From a virus, in IMG/VR virus record IMGVR_UViG_3300021420_000009, positions 1-48,010 of that record: a DNA stretch of 48,010 nucleotides; one strand, written 5' to 3'. The notes beneath the pieces are model-generated. The model saw only the letters and a program-made list of their open reading frames with translations, searched no databases and had not been told where the DNA came from. Below are positions 21,217 through 27,561 of the stretch, in pieces (the stretch's first letter is position 1; each line of letters starts with the position of its first letter). The position numbers and the translations under genes are program-made.

Positions 21217-21688
21217 AGTACTTTAATCTAAATCTAATTAAATCTCTCACAGCTAACCCATGTAGTGTAGCATCTCTTAAATTATCTCCTAATTTGCCTA
21301 ATTCTGAATCGTCCCAATCAGGAATATTAAGATATTTCTTATATCTTCTAGTTATCCATTCTTTTATAAATTCTTTTCTTTGTCTAGGAGTCCAGAGAGG
21401 TCTTGCTCCTAAAGCAGAGTTACATTCATGACAGCAGCGGACTTCTATAAACGAATATCTAGAAGCTAATCCTAAATCTATTAAAGTTTGTCTTACAGAT
21501 CGAGGAGGTATATGATCTATAGTATCTGCTAATAATCCACAATAGTGGCAGACATGCTCAGTTTTTCTTTCTTCTAAACTTCCATAAGTTCTACATGAGT
21601 CACCACAGAATTTCTGCCACGGACGAGTAGGTGTAAAGAGTTTACTACATACTAAGCAAGCAATGTCTGGGAGTTTCTTCTGAATCAT
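21215..21688 (-). CDS. HNH endonuclease
   Basis: A 157-residue protein. A treble-clef-like N-terminal zinc motif (CLVCSKLF ... KFCGDSC) precedes the HNH core CHYCG, DTIDHIPPRS and RCCHECNSALG. I start it at 21688 (AAAGGA before MIQKKLPDIACLVC). The longer frame to 21808 would begin within the promoter described below. Free-standing HNH genes in phages are usually homing endonucleases or packaging nicking partners; here it lies far from TerL and beside structured DNA, favouring a selfish element. Confidence 0.8.
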   Translation of the reverse strand: MIQKKLPDIACLVCSKLFTPTRPWQKFCGDSCRTYGSLEERKTEHVCHYCGLLADTIDHIPPRSVRQTLIDLGLASRYSFIEVRCCHECNSALGARPLWTPRQRKEFIKEWITRRYKKYLNIPDWDDSELGKLGDNLRDATLHGLAVRDLIRFRLKY

Positions 21689-21779
21689 TGGTTCCTTTCT
21701 AATCTTATATTTTATAAGGTAAGTCCAACCCGCGGCGCCTGGCGCGACTTGGCTCCGCGCATGACTTGCCCGACGACGC

Positions 21780-21808
21780 ATTATAATGCATTTCTGAGCA
21801 TTTTGCAA
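21780..21808 (-). promoter_or_regulatory. Leftward promoter with phased GCATTT repeats
   Basis: On the minus strand, -35 TTGCAA (21808-21803, 4 of 6), a 17-base spacer, then -10 TATAAT (21785-21780, perfect). The -10 lies in the palindrome GCATTATAATGC. On the plus strand GCATTT repeats at 21788, 21798 and 21809, i.e. one helical turn apart. This arrangement suggests an operator for a repressor. It would transcribe the HNH gene with an ~85-base leader. Confidence 0.7.
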
Positions 21809-21941
21809 GCATTTTTCGCTGTCGTGCTCGCGGACGCGCGCGGTCGATTATGCGTTATCCTATAACTTATACGAGGCTAGTGCTAAATGTAGTAGCTCGA
21901 CTGGAGTTAAATACCTTAGATAGTGTTAGTTACGAGAAGAC

Positions 21942-21971
21942 TTGACAGGGTAGTTCGGGTCGTGCTAGGAT
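21942..21971 (+). promoter_or_regulatory. Rightward promoter of the structural arm
   Basis: -35 TTGACA (21942-21947, perfect), 18-base spacer, -10 TAGGAT (21966-21971, 4 of 6). The first late gene starts at 22042. The 15-mer GTCATCGCGGAGTGT (21978-21992) begins seven bases after the -10, about where transcription would start, and may regulate this promoter. Confidence 0.7.
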
Positions 21972-21977
21972 GGAGAA

Positions 21978-21992
21978 GTCATCGCGGAGTGT
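21978..21992. repeat. 15-mer box GTCATCGCGGAGTGT (second copy at 10810-10824)
   Basis: The identical 15 bases occur only twice that I can find, both in non-coding DNA and in the same orientation: here at the late promoter start region and in the structured intergenic region of the early arm. An exact 15-bp match outside genes suggests a shared binding site. Confidence 0.6.
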
Positions 21993-22041
21993 CTTTCTTT
22001 ATGGACAATAGTTAAAGTGTATTCTATTTAGGACATAAGTT

Positions 22042-22569
22042 ATGGGATATATCAGTACAGAAGAAATGCAGGAACGGCTTGAGTTTACACGAGTAAATAA
22101 TGAAGTAGCTGCCTCTCCTGTTATTTTCTCTCCTATGCACGATCATAGTGATAATAGGAGAACAGAAGATGAGCGAGTATTAATTGGTACCCTAGCAAGG
22201 TTAAGTGGAAGTCCTGCTGCTACTGCTAGAGAGTTAGGGCTGCCTCGGACTCAAGTTAATTCTTATAAAGATGGACATAGATGTACTGAATCTCAAGTAG
22301 ATTCTGAATTTCTAGAAAAAATAAATAATAATGTAGCGAAGTTACGGGAGAGAATCGAAGGTAAGATTGAACTTGCCATTTCTCATATTACAGAAGATAA
22401 ACTATGCAATGCAAAAGCAGTTGAGCTTGCTCAGATAGCTGCTTCTCTCTCTAAGACTACTCTGAATATTAAAGTAGAAGAAAAAGTTAATAATAATGTT
22501 CACTTCCACTTCTTCCGTCCGAGGTGCCGCGCGGAGGATGAATTTCAGGTTATAGATGTGAAGGAGTAG
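22042..22569 (+). CDS. Terminase small subunit-like protein
   Basis: A 175-residue protein with a helix-turn-helix at about 57-78 (SPAATARELGLPRTQVNSYK), a helical middle (EKINNNVAKLRERIEGKIEL) and a variable C-terminus. A DNA-binding HTH followed by an oligomerisation helix, as first gene of the packaging/structural operon, is typical of small terminase subunits that select phage DNA for TerL. TerL itself is 2.8 kb downstream, further than usual, so a late transcription regulator is an alternative. Confidence 0.6.
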   Translation: MGYISTEEMQERLEFTRVNNEVAASPVIFSPMHDHSDNRRTEDERVLIGTLARLSGSPAATARELGLPRTQVNSYKDGHRCTESQVDSEFLEKINNNVAKLRERIEGKIELAISHITEDKLCNAKAVELAQIAASLSKTTLNIKVEEKVNNNVHFHFFRPRCRAEDEFQVIDVKE

Positions 22570-22571
22570 TT

Positions 22572-22787
22572 ATGGATAATTTAGTTCCTTATGGAAGTGC
22601 TATTCAAATGAATACTTCTGGTAACTATCAGTGTTATCCCTATGTAGATCAAGTCCCAGATTATTATTGCTACTATCCTATTTATACAGAACCTAAAGTA
22701 TGTTCTACTACTATTCATGTGTTTCCTTGCTCTCATTGTAAGAAGTGTCAGTGTGGTCTAGTTTCACTTCCTATTTCCAAGAAGTAA
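22572..22787 (+). CDS. Cysteine/tyrosine-rich small protein
   Basis: A 71-residue protein: Tyr-rich front (DQVPDYYCYYPIYTEP) and a tight cysteine cluster (CSHCKKCQCG) near the end. Four bases separate it from the next start. Metal binding is likely from the cluster; role unknown. Confidence 0.5.
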   Translation: MDNLVPYGSAIQMNTSGNYQCYPYVDQVPDYYCYYPIYTEPKVCSTTIHVFPCSHCKKCQCGLVSLPISKK

Positions 22788-22790
22788 GCT

Positions 22791-23021
22791 ATGGAACAGC
22801 CGCGGCGGAAGCGCCCATCTTATAAATTTAATGCCTCAGGTCTATACTATAAGTTACTCTCTATAGTAACAGAAGGGAGTGAAGATGCTCAAGGGAATAG
22901 AACCGGGAATGGAGAAGATAGCCTCCATGACGAGTCAGAAGTCAGGACTAGCAAAAGAGAAAGTAAAAGGACTAAAGAAACCAGGAAAAGGAATTTCGGG
23001 ATTTCTCAAAAAGAAGCCTAA
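22791..23021 (+). CDS. Small protein; second half shares DNA with the next gene
   Basis: A 76-residue frame. The first ~36 residues (MEQPRRKRPSYKFNASGLYY, KLLSIVTEG) read like a protein. From about residue 32 the frame runs out of phase over the 22885-23043 gene, and its composition becomes Arg/Ser/Glu-rich, as expected of a shadow reading. Either a genuine overlap or a site where a +1 shift would join the front part to the downstream basic frame. Function unknown. Confidence 0.4.
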   Translation: MEQPRRKRPSYKFNASGLYYKLLSIVTEGSEDAQGNRTGNGEDSLHDESEVRTSKRESKRTKETRKRNFGISQKEA

Positions 23022-23043
23022 GCTAATTGGAAAGGGAATGTAG
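22885..23043 (+). CDS. 52-residue strongly basic protein
   Basis: An ATG at 22885 has GGGAG six bases upstream, and the stop TAG directly abuts the ATG of the next gene at 23044. The product begins MLKGIEPGMEKIASMTSQKS and ends KKPKLIGKGM, about one third Lys and Gly. A DNA- or membrane-interacting peptide is plausible. It is more protein-like than the overlapping frame. Confidence 0.5.
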   Translation: MLKGIEPGMEKIASMTSQKSGLAKEKVKGLKKPGKGISGFLKKKPKLIGKGM

Positions 23044-23757
23044 ATGAAGTCACTTATTCAATATCCTTTAGAACAAAATCCAGTTCAAGCTCCCGCCCCG
23101 CAGATAGTTATTCCTTCTAATTTTGCCTCTGGTGCGCTTCCTATAGGACAGCCTACTATAGCCGTCGGTGGAGTTCATGGAGAGCAAATAGTTAATACTT
23201 TGCTCGGTCAGTACTATGCGCTTACTAGAGCAGGACTTGTCTGGAATTTCTCTACTGTCGTAGCAGGAGTAGCTATTCCTATTTCTTCTGGTACTGCTCC
23301 GCCTTTTGGAATCTGGAATCCTTCTGATTCTGGAAAGTTAGTAGTTCCTCTAATTTATACTAATGCTTATGTATCTGGTACAAACGTCCAGACTGGTATT
23401 GGTCTTGGTTGGTTAGCTGCTACCGGTTCTTCACTTGCTACTGCTGCTCCACTTTCTGCTCTTACTAAAGTAGCTCCTACAAATACTCTATTGGGGTTTG
23501 GTGGTTCTCCATCTGATGTAACTGGATTCTCTGCTTCTACTCTTACTACAGCAGGTAACTGGATGTTGTCTATTGGACAGAATACATTTACTGGTGCTGC
23601 TACAGTACCTACTTCTATTAATGGTCCTATGATGATGGACTTTATGGGAACTCTGCTTATTCCTCCAGGTAATATGGTTTATCCTATGGGAAATGCTGCG
23701 TCCGTAGGACTATATCAGCAATCTATTATTGCTGCAGTTCTTCCGTATCCTAACTAA
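23044..23757 (+). CDS. Beta-rich virion protein (237 aa)
   Basis: Gly/Ala/Thr/Ser-rich with regular strands (TRAGLVWNFSTVVAGVAIPI; GLGWLAATGSSLATAAP), ending SIIAAVLPYPN. Low charge and repetitive beta pattern fit a capsid decoration or fibre-like structural protein. Located in the first cluster of the late arm, before TerL. No precise family recognised. Confidence 0.5.
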   Translation: MKSLIQYPLEQNPVQAPAPQIVIPSNFASGALPIGQPTIAVGGVHGEQIVNTLLGQYYALTRAGLVWNFSTVVAGVAIPISSGTAPPFGIWNPSDSGKLVVPLIYTNAYVSGTNVQTGIGLGWLAATGSSLATAAPLSALTKVAPTNTLLGFGGSPSDVTGFSASTLTTAGNWMLSIGQNTFTGAATVPTSINGPMMMDFMGTLLIPPGNMVYPMGNAASVGLYQQSIIAAVLPYPN

Positions 23758-23791
23758 GATACTGAAGGATTTTTCATTAAGCCATTTACTT

Positions 23792-24124
23792 ATGGATGCT
23801 ACACAGAGTAATAGAACTACTTTATTTGTATGGGCAGTTATTTTAATATCTGCTTTTACTGTAGCAGCTATTACTACTTTAGCTATACTTAAGCCTAATG
23901 ATACATCTACTGGAACTATAATTCTAGGAATTACTATCCCATGTATAATGGGATTTCTCGCCGCGGCCGTGCAGCAGGTTCACTTAGCTGTTAATAGTAG
24001 ACTTTCTGAGTTACTTAACTTAACTGCGGCTTCTTCTCTAGCACAAGGTAAACTCTCTGCTAGAGTGGGAGAGGATATAAGAGTAGATAAAGTGGCAGCA
24101 GATTTGAAGGAAGGGATAAAGTGA
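23792..24124 (+). CDS. Two-helix membrane protein, holin candidate
   Basis: I place the start at the ATG 23792 (MDATQSNRTTLFVWAVILIS), after the previous stop, instead of an earlier in-frame ATG. About 110 residues with two membrane helices (about 10-34 and 41-66) and a polar, helical C-terminus. The topology resembles class II holins. It overlaps the next small membrane gene as GTGA. A SleB-like hydrolase lies 19 kb away, so lysis genes are not clustered and the holin call is tentative. Confidence 0.5.
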   Translation: MDATQSNRTTLFVWAVILISAFTVAAITTLAILKPNDTSTGTIILGITIPCIMGFLAAAVQQVHLAVNSRLSELLNLTAASSLAQGKLSARVGEDIRVDKVAADLKEGIK

Positions 24125-24315
24125 TAGAATCTCTTATTCCCATTGTAGTAGTAATCTTAGTAGTGGCTCTACTTATTTGGGTAGTAGAAGCTACTATCGG
24201 TCCTATCCCGCCGCCGATTAAGATTGGGATTATAATTATCATTGCTCTCGTAGTCTTGATTTATGCTCTGAGGATTTTAGGTATCTCAGATAGTTTCTAC
24301 CCAGCTAGGAGATAG
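24121..24315 (+). CDS. Small two-helix membrane protein (GTG start)
   Basis: A 64-residue protein: SLIPIVVVILVVALLIWVV, a proline-rich turn (GPIPPPIKIG), and IIIIIALVVLIYALRIL. The GTG start overlaps the upstream stop (GTGA). The hairpin of two hydrophobic helices around prolines is typical of small holins or pinholins. Either this or the upstream gene could make the lysis hole. Confidence 0.55.
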   Translation: MIESLIPIVVVILVVALLIWVVEATIGPIPPPIKIGIIIIIALVVLIYALRILGISDSFYPARR

Positions 24316-24318
24316 TAA

Positions 24319-24849
24319 GTGAACATTGCAGATTACATCCAGTTCCTCCCACAAGTACAAGCAGCTTTTGCTACTCAAGGAATTACTATTAGTTTGGTTC
24401 AGATAGAAGGTATTGTAGCAGAGCTACTTCCTCTATTCTCTACTCCACCCGCTCCTGTAGTTCTACCCGTAAGTGGCACTCAAGGAATGCAAGACTCTCA
24501 ATTAACTTCAGTAGGAATGCAGCTACTCGGTCGTCCACTCACTGTTAACATCTGGCAGAATGATCCAAATTATATGCAAGATATTGCTAACTCCCCAGAG
24601 GCCATAGCATTTGCTGCTAGGTCTAAAGGGGTAGTTCTTACAGGAAATTGGGGCGGTGTGGATGATCCTAGATTTCCTGGATTAAGGGCTGCTTTAGTTA
24701 GTGGATTAACTGGAGAAGCTGCTGTTAATGCAGCAGGTCTTGGTTATGCTTTTGAACCTGATAAGAATGTATATGCTGTCCCAGTTCCGCCCGGCGGCTA
24801 TATATTAGTAAACGGACAAGGCGGATATGATTATGCTCCCGGGGGATAG
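24319..24849 (+). CDS. Unassigned late protein (176 aa, GTG start)
   Basis: The GTG at 24319 follows three bases after the upstream stop. An N-terminal helical part (MNIADYIQFLPQVQAAFATQ) and a proline linker precede a domain with NIWQNDPNYMQDIANSPEA and GVVLTGNWGGVDDPRFPGL. The C-terminus is Gly/Pro/Tyr-rich (VPPGGYILVNGQGGYDYAPG). A structural or peptidoglycan-related role is possible. Not recognised. Confidence 0.5.
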   Translation: MNIADYIQFLPQVQAAFATQGITISLVQIEGIVAELLPLFSTPPAPVVLPVSGTQGMQDSQLTSVGMQLLGRPLTVNIWQNDPNYMQDIANSPEAIAFAARSKGVVLTGNWGGVDDPRFPGLRAALVSGLTGEAAVNAAGLGYAFEPDKNVYAVPVPPGGYILVNGQGGYDYAPGG

Positions 24850-25094
24850 TGGGACTTAAAAGTAAATTAGATAAGGAATTAATTAAGATTTCTTGTCTAG
24901 GAATACACCATCAGGTAATCGAACAGAAGTTAGGATTGGGTAGTAAAATGGCATGGCTTCAAATTATTCTGACTCCCATTGAGAATGATCCTACTATTGT
25001 TACTGATGTTATGGCTCTTATTGGTAAGGTAGTTAATAAGAATCCTGCTATTGTTGCTCAGGTTGCTACTGCTGTTAAGGCTTCTACGAAGTAA
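24849..25094 (+). CDS. Small helical protein (81 aa, GTG start)
   Basis: The GTG start shares its G with the upstream TAG. The C-terminal 48 residues (MAWLQIILTPIENDPTIVTD, then ALIGKVVNKNPAIVAQVATA) are a regular helical unit. An ATG at 24948 before MAWLQ is an alternative start with a weaker ribosome site. Function unknown. Confidence 0.5.
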   Translation: MGLKSKLDKELIKISCLGIHHQVIEQKLGLGSKMAWLQIILTPIENDPTIVTDVMALIGKVVNKNPAIVAQVATAVKASTK

Positions 25095-25098
25095 GGTT

Positions 25099-25227
25099 AT
25101 GGATAAGATTCCAGCTAATCCAAATTCAATTGAAAATGGAATGACAGATCCACAACCAGAGAAAGGCTCAAAAGGATCAGCTTGGAGAGCACTTGTATCT
25201 TGGTTAAAGGGTTGGGTGAAGAAGTAA
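25099..25227 (+). CDS. 42-residue peptide with amphipathic C-terminus
   Basis: An ATG at 25099 follows AAGG. The product begins MDKIPANPNSIENGMTDPQP and ends RALVSWLKGWVKK, a Trp/Lys amphipathic helix. The stop overlaps the next start (TAATG). The C-terminus resembles membrane-active peptides; that is inference. Confidence 0.5.
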   Translation: MDKIPANPNSIENGMTDPQPEKGSKGSAWRALVSWLKGWVKK

Positions 25228-25361
25228 TGGATCCAAGATTGCTTTTAATTGTTGCTGCCTTTGCTGCTACATATTGGGTAGGAGAAGAAGCAGTTAAAGG
25301 TATTAAAAAAGTAGATCATAAAGTTTGTCATGTAATTACTTTAGGACATAAGTGTAAATAG
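25227..25361 (+). CDS. 44-residue peptide with hydrophobic N-terminus
   Basis: MDPRLLLIVAAFAATYWVGE then a basic segment and CHVITLGHKC with a Cys pair. A short signal-anchor-like helix is followed by a small, possibly disulphide-bonded tail. Coupled to the preceding peptide by TAATG. The next gene (TerL) begins 29 bp later. Confidence 0.5.
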   Translation: MDPRLLLIVAAFAATYWVGEEAVKGIKKVDHKVCHVITLGHKCK

Positions 25362-25390
25362 TAGGTTTCGTGAGTAAGTAGCTACGGTAA

Positions 25391-27046
25391 ATGCCTGAAA
25401 AACCTCTATCCTGGAAACCGACACTAAAGCAGGAGTATTTCCTTGGACTCCCTTTAACAATCAAAGAAGCTCTCTACGGTGGAGCCGCAGGTCCAGGTAA
25501 ATCTGAAGTATTACTTCTATATCCAATAATCCACCGCTGGCACGAACATCCGAAGTTCAAAGGTGTATTCTTCCGCCGCACTATGCCAGAGTTGAAAACG
25601 GAGATAATTCCTCGCTCTAAGGAATTCTTTGACTTACTTGGAGCTAAGTTTAATCAAACTGATTCTGTATGGACTTTTCCTTCTGGTGGATTATACTTCT
25701 TTGCTCACGTAGAGCATGAGAAAGATGTTCATAAGTATGATACTACTCAAATTTCCTATGCTGCTTTTGATGAACTTACTTCTTTCCTTGAGTATCAATA
25801 TCTTTATATTACTTTTGAACGTGTTCGGTCGGCTGCTCCTTGCCAGATTCACCTCCCTAATCCTTGTAATTGTATTTCTCCTGATATACTTCCTGCTATA
25901 TGTAGGTCCGGTAGTAACCCTGGAAATATAGGACATTCCTGGGTAAAGAAAAGATTTATAGATCCTTCTCCTACTGGAATGGAGATTATTCGTGGTAAGG
26001 GAGGAAATAAACGCTTTTTCATTCCTGCTAATGTAGATGATAATATTCATGTTGATCCTTCTTATAAACAATCCCTAGATGCTTTGCCCGAAGCGGAGCG
26101 TAGAGCTAAGAAATTCGGTGATTGGTCGGCTTATGAGGGGCAAGTATTTAGTGAGTTTAGGGATATTAAATATCCTGATGAGCCTGATAACGCTATCCAT
26201 ATATGTAAGCCTTTTGATATTCCTTCCTTCTGGCCTCGCATTGCTTCTTGTGATTGGGGTTATGCTCCTCCTGCTGGTACTTATGTTCCTTTTGCAGCTA
26301 TTTCTCCTACTGAAAGAATATATATTTATAGAGAGTTATTCTGGCAGGAGACTAAAATAGAAACTTGGGGAGCTGAGCTTAAACCTTATTTGGAAAAGGA
26401 TAAGGTTGAGTCTTGTGTTATTTGTCACTCAGCTAATTTCCACCGCGGAGAGCCTCATACTATTCTAGAACAAGTAGAGGTAGCTACTGGGTTTAGTTTT
26501 AGATTAGGTTCTAGGGGCCGCGTAGCAGGTAAAATGCTACTCCATGAATATCTAAGATGGAGAGAAAAGAAGATTCCTGACTCTGAACTTCCAATCTATG
26601 ATGATGAAAGAGCTAGATGGTTGCTCAGAAATGAGGGATTAGATTCATATAAGAAATATTTGAGCATATTCGAGCCAATCCCAGAGGAAAAGAATATACC
26701 TAAAATTCAGATATTCTGGGATGAGGAAACTAAAGAAGGATGCCCACTCTTAATCAATGCTATTAAATCTTGTGTTTATGATAAGACTAATAAAGAAGAT
26801 GTAGCAGAATTTCCTGGTGATGATCCTTATGATGCTATTCGAGATTTACTTCATTCAGTAGATGCCTTCTTTGAAGAATCTGGTGCTCGTTTTAAGAAAG
26901 TACAGGAACAGCAGAAAGTCCTTGATCAACTTCGAGATTCAAATGATCAGACTTCTTTCTATAGGAATATGAGAAGGATTGAATCTGAGAATGTAGTCAA
27001 GCCTATCACAAGGAGATTCAGTGGAAGGTCATGGCATCATAGATAG
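25391..27046 (+). CDS. terL: Terminase large subunit
   Basis: A 551-residue packaging motor. ATPase: Walker A GGAAGPGKS (30-38), Walker B YAAFDE (123-128), coupling motif SNPGNIGHSW (175-184). RuvC-like nuclease: first Asp D288 (SCDWGYAP) and a final DDPYDAIRDLLH. At the position where the second acidic residue is expected (usually 'xDPxxW/F') the sequence is VICHSANF, with His346. TerL cuts concatemers and drives DNA into the prohead at the portal, which is encoded two genes downstream. Confidence 0.92.
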   Translation: MPEKPLSWKPTLKQEYFLGLPLTIKEALYGGAAGPGKSEVLLLYPIIHRWHEHPKFKGVFFRRTMPELKTEIIPRSKEFFDLLGAKFNQTDSVWTFPSGGLYFFAHVEHEKDVHKYDTTQISYAAFDELTSFLEYQYLYITFERVRSAAPCQIHLPNPCNCISPDILPAICRSGSNPGNIGHSWVKKRFIDPSPTGMEIIRGKGGNKRFFIPANVDDNIHVDPSYKQSLDALPEAERRAKKFGDWSAYEGQVFSEFRDIKYPDEPDNAIHICKPFDIPSFWPRIASCDWGYAPPAGTYVPFAAISPTERIYIYRELFWQETKIETWGAELKPYLEKDKVESCVICHSANFHRGEPHTILEQVEVATGFSFRLGSRGRVAGKMLLHEYLRWREKKIPDSELPIYDDERARWLLRNEGLDSYKKYLSIFEPIPEEKNIPKIQIFWDEETKEGCPLLINAIKSCVYDKTNKEDVAEFPGDDPYDAIRDLLHSVDAFFEESGARFKKVQEQQKVLDQLRDSNDQTSFYRNMRRIESENVVKPITRRFSGRSWHHR

Positions 27047-27404
27047 ATTCCTAAATTGGATTAGGGATTTAGTTGAGTCTAGACATACGTATAAACTAGA
27101 GCTCCACCGCTGCCAGAGCTGTGACTATCTAAGAAGTTTAATAGATCAAGAGAAGGAAGAAAAGAAGAATCTACTAGCTATCATAAAAGATTTTAATACT
27201 CCTAAAGTGGTTGAGGTAAGAGAAGAAACAACTCCGCCGCGGCCAGTCCCTACTTCTTCTTATATTCCTTTCAGGGTTCGTAGGCAGCAATTAGAGCAGG
27301 CTTCGATGGTAGAGAAAAAGAGACAGGATGAATTGAAATTGCAGAGAGTTGAGGAAAGTAAATCTACTGAGCAATTGGAAGATGAGTTATTAAATGACAA
27401 ATGA
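27021..27404 (+). CDS. Small coiled-coil protein with CxxC (GTG start)
   Basis: A 127-residue protein starting at GTG 27021, with AGGAG five bases upstream inside the end of terL. Features: CQSCDYLRSLIDQEKEEKKN near the N-terminus, a proline linker, and a charged C-terminal helix ending LEDELLNDK. Similar small proteins are found between terminase and portal genes of other phages; no defined function. Confidence 0.6.
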   Translation: MEGHGIIDRFLNWIRDLVESRHTYKLELHRCQSCDYLRSLIDQEKEEKKNLLAIIKDFNTPKVVEVREETTPPRPVPTSSYIPFRVRRQQLEQASMVEKKRQDELKLQRVEESKSTEQLEDELLNDK

Positions 27405-27561
27405 TGAACTTATTAAACAATTAGAGTATATAGCAAAATATCCCTATCCTGTATATAAGGTAGATGATAAAGAAATGGTTCCTTTAATGTATGCAGATTA
27501 TCCACGTAAGGCTGCGCAGACATTGATTGATAATATTAAAAGTTCTGTAGTGGAGAAGTGA
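27394..27561 (+). CDS. 55-residue hypothetical protein
   Basis: An ATG at 27394 lies within the end of the preceding gene, and the stop overlaps the portal's GTG start (GTGA). Product: MTNDELIKQLEYIAKYPYPV ... YADYPRKAAQTLIDNI. Tight coupling on both sides supports it. Function unknown. Confidence 0.55.
   Translation: MTNDELIKQLEYIAKYPYPVYKVDDKEMVPLMYADYPRKAAQTLIDNIKSSVVEK

Larger units (their letters stand above)
21689..22041. other. Divergent control region between the two arms
   Basis: No gene seen. It holds the leftward HNH promoter (21780-21808), a locally GC-rich block (about 21728-21845, e.g. CGCGGCGCCTGGCGCG and GCGGACGCGCGCGG), the rightward late promoter (21942-21971) and a copy of the 15-mer box (21978-21992). 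The GC-rich block differs sharply from the rest of the genome and may be of foreign origin or a protein-binding region. Confidence 0.65.

Noticed and set aside
20455-21688. Group I or II intron with the HNH gene as its internal endonuclease
   Set aside because: No gene is interrupted: the flanking units have their own promoters and complete frames, and I cannot find conserved intron core elements.
21689-21808. N-terminal extension of the HNH protein to 21808
   Set aside because: The extension would begin at the promoter -35/-10 region, is GC-rich and lacks a ribosome site; the ATG at 21688 has AAAGGA.
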